This document shows positions 45,601-57,499 of a stretch of 64,000 nt of DNA, piece by piece. Location of the stretch: the NCBI GenBank assembly GCA_028023455.1, contig JAQFVV010012397.1:3031501-3095500 (forward strand), given 5' to 3'. Each line of letters begins with the position of its first letter. The stretch's first letter is position 1. Made by a program: the position numbers and the translations under genes. This DNA comes from Epiperipatus broadwayi. Taxonomy: Eukaryota; Onychophora; Udeonychophora; Euonychophora; Peripatidae. The notes under the pieces are model-generated. The model made no database searches, was not told the origin of the DNA, and was given only the letters and a program-made list of their open reading frames with translations.

Positions 45601-47352
45601 CAGCTACGGATCGATATGTTTATTTTAAACGACACCAGGAGACATCACTGCATGATCAATCTTTTGCCGAAAAAAATGATTTGGCGAGCTAAACTGCTTA
45701 TTGGAAATTACTATGCCTAAACATCATGAATTACTACTATTAGGACGATTTTATGAACTTTGTCTCAACTATCATTTTGATTAGGAGATTAATATTATAA
45801 ATTTTGTTTGATTTTTCTTTTATCTGTGTTTTATTTTCATACTCCAATGGGGCATTTCACAGTTTATGCTATGAAAAAATTTCATTTTTAAAGTTAGCAG
45901 AGAAGAAAAGGAGGGGATGGTTAATTTAGTTATTTTTTTTTTTATAATTGTAAATAAAATCTAGGTCAGCTCAAAGATTTTCTAGCTGCTTAACATCATT
46001 TCATCTATATGTATATACTGAGGTAAGGTTTCCATCTATTTTTACACAGATTAAATTACAACACTTCGTAGATTACAGAATTCATGTTATGTGTTATATA
46101 TTGTTGATTAACCACTCTTATACGTTATTTCGGTATGAATGACTAATCAACTAGTATAAATTATTTTATCTATCATATATGTATTTAAACTTAGATTGGA
46201 GGGACTTAAATCAAATAGATTGCTTTTGCAGGAATGAATAGCAATATTATTATAAATAAGACAGTAGATGTTTAATATACTAAGTCAGAATAGCAATCAT
46301 TTTAAATCATTAATATCTATTTTTCTTGTATATTCTATGATTTTGTAAATAATGAGTGTCATAAATGGATTTCTACCATAGGGTAAAAGGGTATGGATCT
46401 ATAGAATTATTAACTGATAGAATGATAGAAAATCATATTTGACACATTGTATATATTTTTATTATTATTATTGTTTAAAATACTTTATTTCTAAGTTCAT
46501 TTATTATTAATAATAAATGTTAAATAGTTTACATTATTCCAGTCTCTGGTTTATTGAGTTGTCATGGGATTCAACAATCCACCAATAATCGTAATATGTA
46601 CACACGTATTTCATTTTCATATAATAGTTTTATGGTAAATTAAGGATTTTTAATGCTAGCTGTAACCTAAATAGAGGTGCAGAAATTGCTTCGTGTATCT
46701 GATCATACCTGTTAAGGGAATCAAAGGCAATATTCTCCCTGGGCTCAAATGTTAGGACATAACGGAATCGGAAAGGGATGATAGGTGGATGAACTAACCT
46801 AAATTGTATATGATATTAATAAATAGATATAGAGCTAGTCAATTAAAAGTACATGCAATCATTGGTTAGACATTTCATCAAGTTTTTATCAGTATCCTAC
46901 CCAAGACCCAAAATCCGACTGTAGTTAGATGTGACCTTTTCTTCCCAGCCTGATAGAACTCTGTGGACTGTGTCATCTGGAACAGCCAATCGTGACGCAT
47001 TGAACCATAGTTTCCAGATTGTTACATCTGCATTATATCCTAGTCTCCAGACTTTATCGTCTGTTACACTATTATAGATCTCTTTTTTTTGACAAAGAAT
47101 TTTTTTTTTAACAAATGATCTTAAATATCAAATACTGTCTGCTTTCATGATTTTTTTTTCCGATCAATGATCAACACAATCATTTCTTTGTGCTTCCAAA
47201 TACTTCATTTTTCCAAAGTTAATACTTAATTAACACTTTCAATATCCTGTGTTATTTGCAAATAATAAATTGAATTTTTTTTTACATTCCTTGTCCTTTT
47301 CTTCAAAGTCACATCAATGTTGATTAAAAATTTTAGTGATATACATAACATT
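45601..47352. other. unassigned intronic sequence
   Basis: A+T-rich apart from about 46910-47080, which has more G+C (ccgactgtagttagatgtga, then repeated words such as gtttccagattgttacatct and agtctccagactttatcgtc). No gene or RNA was recognised. Confidence 0.45.
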
Positions 47353-47820
47353 CTAATGCAACCCTCCAGCACCCACCTTTTATCTCCATTTAACTACAAA
47401 ACTATGAGTCTTAAATTGAAAACACCTTAATGTTTTCAATTCAAGCTCATTAGCTTATATAGTCATATGGGTTTGAACCCAGATCAGTACCCCTATATTT
47501 TGGTGTCTTTGGTTAGCCACCTCTGTAGTTTTGTAGTTAAATGGAGATAAAAGGTGGGTGCTGGAGGGTTGCATTAGATCCTAAGATCTAGATGCAGTGC
47601 TCACAGATCCAAGGCACCTCAATGACGAAGGCCATAAGCCAGAAACTAGTCTGGGGATATTGGATGAGTAGGCACTAGATGGGGATTTTATGCACAAGCC
47701 TTCTGGCATCCATTGATTACTCTAGCTTGCTGTATGTGGCAATATATATAGTGAGTTTTTGCCTGTTTTAACAACAGTTATACACAAGCATAAGATGAGG
47801 TAGTCATGTGATGTTTATTG
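47353..47820 (+). mobile_element. family H element, 5'-truncated, full right arm and tail
   Basis: Begins inside the left arm (ctaatgcaaccctccagcac), passes the loop near 47480-47520, and keeps the complete right arm (gttgcattagatcctaagat ... gagtttttgcctgtttt) and tail (tagtcatgtgatgtttattg). 5' truncation with an intact 3' end is what target-primed reverse transcription produces. The hammerhead-like core at 47621 reads atgacga and then gaaac. Confidence 0.85.
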
Positions 47821-48960
47821 CTTTAGAAAATCTGTAAATTGTTCTTATTTTCATTTCATAACTCTTTCTGCTAAATTTGACAAAATTTATAATACAGTAC
47901 TTGATTTAAAGAAAATTGCAATTCAAATAAAAGACTCCATTTTAGTGTTCGCAATTTTAACTGAATTGCTGTTAGTTCATGATAGCAGATGCATTATTAT
48001 CAAGAAGAAAGATTTTAAAAGATTTTTGCTTTTATACAGTCTGTACTTATGTCTCGTGGTACACGAAGATCTTCATTTTCGGTTAGATTGACGTGGCTGC
48101 CCCTTGCTAAGTACATTTCATTAATAAAAAAATTAAATCATAATTTTATTTTCATACTCTGTTTTCTAGCTACCTAACTTGACATCGGGTCATCTCCAAG
48201 TCACTTAACTTCAAATTACATTACACTATTGTTCAGTTTAGAGTGTATAACAATCTATTAAAGCTTATTAAATAGTATATAATATCTCTTCCTATAATAT
48301 TTGTTGTATTAAATGATTCATTAAGAAAACAATAATTTATTACGACTTCTTTGATTAACTGCTAATGTAAATAAACATATGTGTTGTACATATATATGCA
48401 TGTCAATAATAATTAAATAACTTTCCCATTATTTGTATTTCACAATGGACTTGATTTAATAAGTGGGCTAATCTTGGCAGGAATGATTGGGTTGTAAGCT
48501 ACCCCTTACAATAGGATTGGTAAAACGAGACAGTAAAAGTAATTGTGCAATTCAGTTTTATGGTATAGCAGCATTGTGATGAAAACAAAAAGATATATAT
48601 CTTGGTATAGAATATATTATTGTATGGGATAGAGATGTTAACCTGTAACAAAGGAAAGAAACAGAGATTGTTGGCAACAGAAGTGGATTATTGGAGAAAA
48701 AAATAGATAGGAGAGTTCAAAAAAGTGATTGAGTTGGGGGGAAAGCGTAACAGTCATTACAAAGGAAATTGATATGTTAGAAGATTGAATGAAAATAGAA
48801 TATCAAGGATAATGATTGATTGCAAACGGAAGAGTGTGTGTGTTCAAAAAAACAGTGGAAAAAGATATAATGAATAGCATGGGAAGGAATGGCTATTGGA
48901 AATAGATATGGGTAAAAATATATATGGAAGAGGAAAATATGAAATTCTTGATCTTTCATA
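47821..48960. other. unassigned intronic sequence
   Basis: A+T-rich. The frame complementary to 48777-48959 has no known resemblance. Confidence 0.45.
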
Positions 48961-49580
48961 ATTTTTTTTTTGGGGGGGAGGGTTTAAAAAGTATATTTAA
49001 GAATTTTATTAAATAGATTATTTCCAATCATAGACAAGTAGCTATCAGTCTTATTCAGGATTTAAACCTTAACTAGTAAGAAGCATTATAGATATGATTT
49101 TTGTTGTCTGGATTGGTTAAAGCATTTCACTAAATTAAGTGAAGATTTATAATAGTGTTTGTAATTAACTATTTGTTTATCAAATTTTATTTAGTCTAAA
49201 ACTTTTACATAATATTATGAAGGGAAGAATTATTATTTATAATTTTTTTTTTTTGGGGGGGGGGGGGGTTTAAAAAGTATATTTAAGAATTTTATTAAAT
49301 AGATTATTTCCAATCATAGACAAGTAGCTATCAAAGTCTTATTCAGGATTTAAATCTTAACCAATGAAGAAGCATTATAGATATGATTTTTGTTGCCTGG
49401 CAATTGCAAGAATGATATTATAAAAGTTAATAATTTTATATTGTTCTGTCTGGATTGGTTAAAGCATTTCACTAAATTAAGTGAAGATTTATAATAGTGT
49501 TTGTAATTAACTATTTGTTTATCAAATTTTATTTAGTCTAAAACTTTTACATAATAATATGAAGGGAAGAATTATTATTA
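48961..49580 (+). pseudogene. LINE RT relic, tandemly duplicated
   Basis: Two copies of one segment (about 48961-49241 and 49242-49580), each starting with T9-14 then a G run and tttaaaaagtatatttaaga. The second reads HYRYDF / SIIDMIFVAWQLQE, then LSGLVKAFH, resembling the GTIDMIFVARQLQEKC-LYVVFVDLTKAFD block of LINE RTs. The first copy lacks a 52-base piece (ctggcaattgcaagaatgat and following) that the second retains. Sequence identity outside that gap is very high, so the duplication is much younger than the RT decay. Confidence 0.7.
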
Positions 49581-50130
49581 AAAGTGAAAAATCTGTTGCA
49601 TTTGAAACCAAATCTAGTGGCAATTAGAGATACGGAGTAGCTCTAAGTTTATTTTCCAATTTTAAGACTGATCTTTCAAACAATTTTATAGATGATTTTA
49701 TGAAGCAGTTACTAAGCTTCTAAATACATTTATCTGGTCAATGAAAAGGAAAAATATCAATGTTTTTTTTTTAGCTTTTTCAATTCAAAAGATGATCTGT
49801 AGAATATTTAATATTTTAAAAGCCACTAAATAAAGACTTTAATTCAATAATTAAATGCAACTTATAAAATTTTTGGCATGATAATTGATGTTCAAAACAC
49901 TAATACCGAAGTTGTAAAATCTTTTTTAATATTTTATAGAGTGAATAATCATATATGTTAACCTGCAGTTTTAGTGAAAAATTAACACTATTTCAAAAAT
50001 ATGTGATATTGGGGGGAGGGGGGTTCATTAAAAAAATATCTGCTTATAATAGGCAGTAATCGTAATATGTTTTGAAAAGTAGAAATACTTGTAGATTAAT
50101 AAATCACTAAAAGAATTTATAGAATTACTA
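49581..50130 (+). pseudogene. continuation of the decayed LINE RT (uncertain)
   Basis: Weak similarity to the SEPFPVxxGVKQGCVLAPTLFS block around 49595-49670 (FETKSSGN, YGVALSLFSNF). No firm motif after that. Confidence 0.3.
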
Positions 50131-50757
50131 TATAGCAGCCATATGTGGGTGTACAGTTTAATAACAATAAAATTATTTTTTAAATATATTTGTTAAAATT
50201 TAAAAAAATAAAATAAATGATTGATATGAATATATTTTTAATTTCATTTTTTTATTTATTTTATATTTTATTAACAGAAATGTCTTCTCTAGAATTAGTT
50301 AATAAATTAATTCTTAATAATAATTTATGATGTATACAATCTAATCATAATGGTAAATGAAATTTCATATGGACCTACTAGTCTTCAGTAAATTTAAGAT
50401 CTTTTAGTATGATCAAACCAGGTTTAAACCCTTATTCATTCCAAGTCTAGGTATGTAGTAGGATAAGGTAGTTGGTTTTCTTTTAGTTTGAAACTTTAAT
50501 TTTTTTAATGTGAGTAAAATATGAATAAGTGGTGATTAGATGGATATAGTGCAAGTATTATTTTTTGGAAAAATGCCAGCCAGAAATTGTTATGAGGAAT
50601 CTTTTTGGCAATGTTATTTAGTGTTTGTTGTCTAAAATAAGACTTACAAATTACATTTGACAAAAGAAAGAAATATTATCAATTCAAATAATGCAATTTT
50701 TTCATTTGCAAAAATTATTAAAATTGTAAATTACAAAATGCAATTTAAATTATTAGA

Positions 50758-51117
50758 TTGGATAATCCTAGATGCGTGGTTATGGTTAACATCCTTGAAG
50801 TTTCTTCGCTTACTGGTATTTGGTTAAATGCAGATTGGAGGTCTAGTTTTGCAAAGTGTGATGCCTTCTCTAAAAGGGCTAGAAGCCTCTCTTGAATTAG
50901 GAACTGGATATGCGCTCTTGCATATATTTTTATTTATTGTTCCTCGATAGTCTCCACAAATACGTACTGTGCCATCTGGTTTGTTCACTACCATAATTGG
51001 TGTGGCCCAGTCTGAATTTTCAATTGGGATTATTATGCCTTCTTGTAATAGGTCATTTAGGGCTTCTTCAACTTTAATGCGTTGTGCAAATGGTATTTTT
51101 CTAGTCTTGCAAATCAC
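50758..51117 (-). pseudogene. Ty3/gypsy pol: N-terminal reverse transcriptase, - strand
   Basis: Reads KTRKIPFAQRIKVEEALNDL, then LQEGIIIPIENSDWATPIMV (the GIIxPxxSPWAxPVVxVxKxDG block) and VNKPDGTVRICGDYRGTINK (R-C-DYR-LN). After a one-base shift near 50900: LLEKASHFAKLDLQSAFNQI then PVSEETSRMLTI (block with the first catalytic Asp in LDL). Homology ends at about 50758 after THLGL, before the PFGL and YxDD motifs. The missing part is not found nearby; the downstream part of pol lies on the opposite strand from 52705. Confidence 0.85.
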
Positions 51118-51145
51118 GGGTATTGTGTGTTTTTTTTAACTCTAG

Positions 51146-51478
51146 TTATACCAGCTTTGTTTTCATTTGTCCTAAATTTGTAGTGAATAGTGATGGGAAT
51201 TTAATCTGTATTTCGTTTTCGATATTTATTATTTTTATTACATTAATCGTAATTCCCAAAGGATGGAACCAGTTTTCGATATTTATTATTTTTATTACAT
51301 TAATCGTAATTCCCAAAGGATGGAACCAGTTTCTGCCCATTAAGGGTTTTATCTTTTTATGTACTATAGATAATGGTAGAACTCCTTTGTTTGAATTCAA
51401 CTTGATTTTGGCCATAATTTTTCCAATGATTTTGACTTTGTTTCTGTTTACATCTTTTGCGTGAACTTCGGTATTCAT
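51146..51478 (-). pseudogene. Ty3/gypsy protease-region fragment with an in-frame duplication
   Basis: Lies between gag and RT, where the protease should be, and reads GVLPLSIVHKKIKPLMGRNW then FHPLGITINVIKIINIEN. No DTG active site was recognised, so assignment is by position. A 57-base (19-codon) tandem duplication (51221-51277 and 51278-51334) repeats NWFHPLGITINVIKIINIE without breaking the frame. Confidence 0.6.
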
Positions 51479-51627
51479 AATTTTTTTTTTTAAGCTTGTT
51501 ATCTTTAATAATAGACTTCCAATCCTTTAGAGACATGAGGGAACCTTGGGGCCACTATCTATTTCCATTTTACAACATTTTTCTTCGATGAACACAGTTT
51601 GTTTAAATTCTGATTTTGAATTTTTCA

Positions 51628-52040
51628 GTGTTTTGATCTCATATCGAACTTTTGTGTTATTTTTTCCAAAATATCTTGTTACGGGTCTTCATGTTTCAGG
51701 GTCTTCGTGTTTCATACGGTTGTTTACAATTGTGTTCAAAGTGTCCGGGTTTTTTGCAGCGGAAACATATGTCGTTACAACTACAACCATCATCTTGTTC
51801 AGCATTTTTCTGAATCAGACGGTAAAGGATAGAATTGTGTTTTGATCTCATATCGAACTTTTGTGTTATTTTTTCCAAAATATCTTGTTACGGGTCTTCA
51901 TGTTTCAGGGTCTTCGTGTTTCATACGGTTGTTTACAATTGTGTTCAAAGTGTCCGGGTTTTTTGCAGCGGAAACATATGTCGTTACAACTACAACCATC
52001 ATCTTGTTCAGCATTTTTCTGAATCAGACGGTAAAGGATA
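51628..52040. repeat. 209-base tandem duplication in the gypsy gag
   Basis: The segment 51628-51830 is repeated at 51837-52039 almost without change (gttttgatctcatatcgaac ... gaatcagacggtaaaggat), with a 209-base period. It doubles the zinc-knuckle region. Confidence 0.9.
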
Positions 52041-52635
52041 CGGAGACGCATTATTCATATATTCTTTTGCCTGCTCGATTACAAGTTCGTGAGCTATTCC
52101 TTTTTTAATAGCATCTTTATATGTTATGTTAGAGTCTGCAAGTAATTGTTTATGGAATTTTGTGTCATACAATCCAAGTAACAGCTATTCCGGAGTGCTT
52201 CTTCTAAATATTGACCATATAACAATCTTTCGCTAATTCCTGAAAGGCTGAATCATTTTCCTTGAAGGTTTCGTTTTTTGTCTGATGTCGTAAATGAAAG
52301 TGTAGAGCGATATGTTTCGACGGTAGAGGGCAGAACTCTGAAGTCAATCTTTTGACCATGTCATCATATTGTAAGGTTTCTGTTTCAACAGGTTCACATA
52401 AACGATTAGCTATTTTTAAAACCTTGATCCCTGCCAAACTCAGGAGTGTGGCAATTTTAATGTCATTTTCCTTAACACTATTTATCAAAAAGTGTTTTTC
52501 TATCAGTTTAACATATAATGGCCAGTTACTGGGATTTTCAACATCAAATTCTCCTATTTATAGTTGTATTATGGTGGCCATTTTTCGTTCCAAACTGTTC
52601 TTCGGAGATCTTGTCTGACTGCGCTGATTTGACAT
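51696..52635 (-). pseudogene. Ty3/gypsy gag, - strand
   Basis: Starts at the ATG whose complement is at 52633-52635 (MSNQRSQTRSPKNSLERK), followed after a stop by GEFDVENPSNWPLYVKLIEK and then INSVKENDIKIATLLSLAGI, YDDMVKRLTSEFCPLPSKHI and ENDSAFQELAKDC, as in gypsy capsid domains. The nucleocapsid end has a CCHC knuckle, CFRCKKPGHFEHNC, present twice because of the 209-base duplication. An in-frame stop near 52560 and shifts make it a pseudogene. Confidence 0.85.
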
Positions 52636-52704
52636 GTATGCTTCAATTTAAATCAGTTCTCCAACAGATTTGGTAAGAAATCCTGGTTTATTAACAACTT
52701 AATA
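52636..52704 (-). repeat. LTR-like remnant at the 5' side of the inverted gypsy half
   Basis: Its reverse complement (ttaagttgttaataaaccag ... ctgttggagaactgatttaa ... gaagcatac) matches 54857-54926 at the 3' end of the + strand half. It includes aataaa. The similarity stops abruptly at about 52704, where the pol sequence of the opposite strand begins. Confidence 0.75.
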
Positions 52705-54340
52705 GAAACAAATGTGTATGGAATTCACAAAAACCCAAATTTCTAGGTCGCATTACATCCGAACAAGGAAAATTCCCAGCACCCGAGAAAACAAAAGCAG
52801 TACATAATGCTCCCAGACCAACAAATGTCAAGGAACTATAATCATTTTTGGGGCTTATTAATTATTTTGACTCTTTCCTAAAGGGGAAGACACATGTGGC
52901 CCGACCATTATTCAACCTTTTGAAGAAGAACCAAGTCTGTAAGTGGACATCACTACACAAAGAAGCTTCAAGAAGATAAAATCTCTCTTGATGTCTGAGA
53001 AACTTTTGGTACATTATGACCATGAAGCAGATTTATGCCTGACGACAGACTCATCAGAGTATGGAGTAGGCCTGGTGAGAGATCGATAGCCTGCGCTTTA
53101 AGGACCTTATCTAGTGCCGAGAGAAACTACAGCCCGATAGATAAGGGGTCACTGGCAAGGGTTTATGAAATATAAGTTTCACCAGTATGTATGTATGTGG
53201 GCGGAAATTTACCATAACTAAAGACCACAAACCTTTGTTGGAAATATTCATGAAAGTAAAGCCTATTCTATATCACCTGAGTCCATGAGTGATACACTGG
53301 ATCTCAGTCTATGACTATGATTTAAACTATAGGAGTGGAAAGTTGATCCACCGTGCCGATGCGCTGTCTAGACTACCTGATGCTTCGGAAAGAATGAGGC
53401 CTACAAAAGAAATAAACTACATTGACCAATGGAAAAACAGGACGGTGAACAGTAGGGAACGTATTAGATTGGAGAACAATGAGCTGGCTTACCAAGTTCT
53501 GAAGAACTGGATCAGGGAGGGTTGCCCTAACAGGAAATCAGATAACCTACCAATGTCTTTCTGGAATGTACAAATGTGATTGTCGATCTGCAATTGATGT
53601 ATTCTCAATGGTGATAGAGTAGTAATACATCCATAAGACCAAAAACAGATCCTAGAACTACTTCATAGTGGCCATCCAGGAATAGTGCATGCCAAAGCTG
53701 TAGCCAGTAGTTACATTTGGTAGTCCAAGTTAAATGAAGATATACCAACTGCCAAATGAACAGCAGACTGAACAGGAAGGAATATAGCCAGTGGCCATTA
53801 GCTACAAGAGCCTGGAAACACATCCACATTGATCATGCTGGTCCTTTTCTGAAACACATCTTTCTAGTTTTAATTGATGCCTACTCACACTGGATTGATT
53901 ACAGAATTGTTGAGAATACTGAAACATATGAAATGATAAACAATTGACCTCAATATTTGCAACACAAGGATACCCAGAGACTAGTATCAGATAATGGTTC
54001 TGGGTTTTCTTCGTCTAAGTTCGAAAACTTCCTGATACACAGAGGCATGAGACACCTTCGTACACCACCATAACACCCAGAAAGTAATGGCTTTGTCGAA
54101 AATGCAGTAAACCAATTTAAAAATGACTAAGAAAGCAAAAACCCATGAGGGTACCAGAAGCCTTAAACCAGATACTTTTGCAACATGATTCTATTCCAAC
54201 CGCTGTTAGCGGAAAGACTCCTGCCGGATTGTTCCTGAAACGAAAACTACAGACCAACCTAACCTTACTGCTTCCTGAATTGACAAGAGAAACTGTTGAT
54301 AGGAAGTCGGAAAAATTTTTTGTAGGTGAGGTTTAGAGAC
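52705..54340 (+). pseudogene. Ty3/gypsy pol: end of RT, RNase H and integrase, + strand
   Basis: Begins within RT after the YxDD motif: RNKCVWNSQKPKFLGRITSE, then GKFPAPEKTKAVHNAPRPTN and VARPLFNLLKKNQ. RNase H: HYDHEADLCLTTDSSEYGVG, and YRSGKLIHRADALSRLPD. Integrase: LLHSGHPGIVHAKAVASSY (HHCC region), HIDHAGPF (first D), LVSDNGSGFSSSKFENFLIH (second D), HPESNGFVENAVNQF (E), then PEALNQILLQHDSIPTAVSG. Many stops and shifts. It is the missing 3' half of the element whose 5' half is inverted at 50758-52704. Confidence 0.88.
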
Positions 54341-54756
54341 TTCCTATGGCAGATTTGGATAAAGGGCGAAGTGATTGGCATAATTTCCAAAAATATAGCT
54401 TCAGTACAAACGGAAGATAATGCAAAGTACAAGAGAGACATTTTAACCATATCTGCCATCGCACCAATCCAAACTGGCAATGTAGGTATACAGCTCGAAT
54501 CAGCGGGGGTAAGCCTACAGAAGCAAAACCTGATAACTCTGAGCCAAGTCCAGACCACCAGATACCAAAACCCTAGGAAAAGGTTTCAGCAGAAGACCCA
54601 GAATTGTCGAATACAGTAGCAATAGACAGAGTATAGACACCCAAGGTGAGATAGGAAGCCACCTGCATGCATATCTAGAAGACTTTGTGAGATACTCATC
54701 TTTCTGCTGTCGGTGGAGGAGTGTAATGTCACCGCCATTGCTAATCAAGTTGAATA
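54341..54756 (+). pseudogene. gypsy integrase C-terminal extension
   Basis: An open frame from 54326 to 54619 (KGEVIGIISKNIASVQTEDN ... PRKRFQQKTQN) continues the integrase tail and is basic at its end. It is followed by non-coding sequence leading to the LTR-like end. Confidence 0.55.
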
Positions 54757-54856
54757 GTTAAGAATATGAGCTTAAGAAGGTGTGAACGTGTAGCCAACAA
54801 AAGAGTGTAGTTAAGTTAAACTTTCTTAGAGTATTAGTTATACATTATTTTGTTTG

Positions 54857-54930
54857 TATTAAGTTGCTAATAAACCCAGTTTTGTTTACCAAATCTGTTG
54901 GAGAATTGATTTAAATTGACGCATACACAT
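54857..54930 (+). repeat. LTR-like 3' end of the gypsy element
   Basis: ttaagttgctaataaaccca ... aaatctgttggagaattgat ... cgcatacaca, with an AATAAA signal at 54869-54874. It is homologous to the inverted remnant at 52636-52704. The full LTR and TSD are not defined. Confidence 0.65.
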
Positions 54931-55278
54931 CATAGATGGACAAAAAAGATAAATGAATTAAAGATTTCAAAAGGAAACAGATTATAACACAAGAAAATAA
55001 ATAATTGAAACTATATATATTAGAAAAATTCTGTATGTACTTATCAAGACTATCCTTTTCTTATACATTTTTATAACAAATTATTATATTATTAAGGTTT
55101 TTTATTTAACCTTTTGTAATAAAATGAAGACTATTTTTATAACTATAAATTTGAGATTATTTGACTGATAAGGATTATTAATTGTAATATCATCATCACT
55201 AACCGTGTAATTACTTAAGCTATTCTTCACTATATATATTATTTTTGAATTTTATATATATACATTTTTATTTTATAG

Positions 55279-55364
55279 TGCATGCAACAAATGGGAAACA
55301 GCCGTGCAAGAGCAGTATATGAAGCTAATTTACCAGATAATTTCAGGAGACCTCAATCAGATTC
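55279..55364 (+). CDS. SMAP: SMAP-type ArfGAP, next internal exon
   Basis: This exon continues the ArfGAP domain directly after the exon at 38066-38199. Seen: ttttatag precedes base 55279 and gtatcc follows 55364. The 86 bases start in phase 0 and end after two bases of a serine codon. The translation is [20 protein letters not shown] then NFRRPQSD and a split S. Known: the SMAP family has the same block (CMQ-MGN-A-YEANLP-NFRRPQ) at this place, just before FIRxKYE. The next exon (FIRxKYE and the Lys-rich linker) was not found in the remaining 8.6 kb. The frame is intact and the match is close, so this is a real coding exon. A foldback repeat begins about 46 bases into the following intron. 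Confidence 0.93.
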
Positions 55365-55409
55365 GTATCCTTTAGATATTAATCTTTGCCAAAAAATGGT
55401 ACTTGGATA

Positions 55410-55711
55410 TTAAAACTGCAACACGGTGCATGTATTAGACCTACTGCGCCTGTTCACGTTCATATCAATCCACTGATAACTTTGTTGCCTGTTCACGTTC
55501 ATATCAATCTGCTGATAACTTTGTAATCTTGTGATCTGACCAAAATAATGTGTACATGGATCTTGTACCCGACTTTCTTTGGCAAAAAAAAAAAAGAACA
55601 TATAGATCTTGTACATTGTATTTTTGGCAAGAATTACAAAGTTATCATGAAGTTGATATGAATGTCAACAGGCACAGTAGGTCTAATACATGCTTCGTGT
55701 TGCAGGACTAA
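55410..55711. mobile_element. foldback element just inside the SMAP intron
   Basis: The left arm from ctgcaacacggtgcatgtat (55418) and right arm ending catgcttcgtgttgcag (55706) are reverse complements. Shared blocks are attagacctactg, cctgtt, ttcatatcaa, actttgtaat and gatcttgtac. The left arm has an extra 39-base direct duplication (cctgttcacgttcatatcaa twice). It starts about 46 bases after the exon's donor site. Confidence 0.85.
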
Positions 55712-55739
55712 AAATAGATAAAAGTAAAAAAGTAGTAAA

Positions 55740-55990
55740 ACTTACAACATTAACAAAAAACTTTTAAGAATGACATTTAAAATAAATGCAACTTTCACAA
55801 ATATGTACGACTTTCAACATTAACAAGTTTCCAAAAAAAAAAAATGTGACTCACAAATATGTACGACTATCAACATTAACGATAAAATAAAAAAAAAGTG
55901 ACTTGAAAAAAAGATGTGACTTTAAAAAACTAACAACTTTTAAGAATGAATTTAAAATAAAAAATAAAATGCAATAATGATGCCATTAAT
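55740..55990 (+). repeat. imperfect short tandem repeats, A-rich
   Basis: Repeated words cttttaagaatga, acaaatatgtacgact and caacattaac with A runs. Low complexity. Confidence 0.6.
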
Positions 55991-57429
55991 CAAAAAAATA
56001 GTTAGTTTATTTAAATATACACCAAACAAACAGTAAATGATTTTGATTTTTAAGTAATTTGGATAAAAATACATTAACTATATTCCTACGACACTTACCA
56101 TGTGATATATAATTGGAATTTATGCGTTAAAACAAAACTTTTGATATTTAGTATGGTCATCTGCAATAAAAATTTTCGCTCTCAAAATTAAATACTTGAT
56201 TCCAAAGTATGTTGGGATTTTAATAAAACTTTTTTAATTTTTTTATATAAAGAAATTAAACCAAAAACTACAAAAAAAAAAAAATGCTCTTTTGCTGTCC
56301 CTCATTGGTACTTTGTCCTGTCTTCGATTTTCATAATAAAACATTCATCTGTTTTCCTACATAATCCACCAAACATCCACATCCTCTTGCGAATGCCTAT
56401 TATAGTGTTGCAATCTCGGACATTGCTATGCCATTGCTTGTCACTGATGGCAAGATGCCTTTTTGTTGGAAATAGAGCATTGCATCCATTTCAGTACTTG
56501 GTAATTTCAAAATATTGAAAAATACAAAAAATAACTGAAAATGTCAAAGTATTATAAAAAAAAAAAAGATCGCGCTGGGAAAAAAAAAAACTTTGTCGAT
56601 AAAAAAGAACATGTTTTACGTATACTTGCAGGGATTATTTTCTTTCAATTTGACGTCATCACAATATTTCACATTTATTGTGGGGTGAAAAGGCCTCCTA
56701 TCTCCTCTACATTGCAGCTTTAATACTCAAGTACCCAAAAAACATAATCTGCAGGGATGTAACCACTGCTGCACTTTTATGTCTGGATGATAATCTATAA
56801 TTCATTTTACAAAACCTGCTTACTATTTACAGCATGAAAAAGACAGTAATTAGACTTCGTATTCAAACCTCGGAGCATACAAGGGCATAATACATGCATT
56901 CATTAATTACTATACTATAAGGTTCTTCATGTCTGGAAAATCCTAATGGGAAAAATCAGTTTTGCGAAAATGGTATTGTATTTATTTTTAATGTCTAGAA
57001 TGTCAAGAGTAATGATATTTTCTTGCTTTCAATAGTTTGCAACATCACTAACTCTGACATTTATTACAGCTATCTTTCATAATATAATTTTTTTTATATA
57101 TTGAATACATCAAAAAATGGAATAAATTCTGTAATAATATCCCAACTGTCACATTTATTATTATGTGATTGGTCATATATGTTTTACAAATTAAATTTGA
57201 CATATAATTATTATTATCCCAAGTTCATCATTGTTGGATCTTCTGTGACATTCGTTTTCATGATACTTATTAAAATTTTTTAAATTTCATCTTTTTTCAA
57301 GTTAAATCTACCTATATATTGGCACTCTAATGATAGACATACAAAGCCCTCTTGTAATATATTTTGTTTGTAATATATAGTCTATTGAATAGTCAATTTA
57401 TAATCTCTAATTGGATAAGTAGGTTTCTT
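55991..57429. other. A+T-rich non-genic stretch
   Basis: No SMAP exon (FIRxKYE) or other domain was recognised. A short frame at 56541-56723 is not convincing. Confidence 0.5.
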
Positions 57430-57472
57430 TGTCCGACATTCCTTGGTTTGTAATTTCTGACTTATCTGGTCC

Positions 57473-57485
57473 GGGGGGGGGGGGG
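57473..57485 (+). repeat. 13-base G run
   Basis: Thirteen consecutive G. Similar runs occur at 9479-9489 (C11), 22432-22443 (G12) and 49255-49268 (G14). Confidence 0.9.
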
Positions 57486-57499
57486 TTAAGTATTATATC

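Noticed and set aside
51123-52618. + strand frames opposite the gypsy gag and protease region
   Set aside because: Complements of the real - strand frames with capsid blocks and zinc knuckle.
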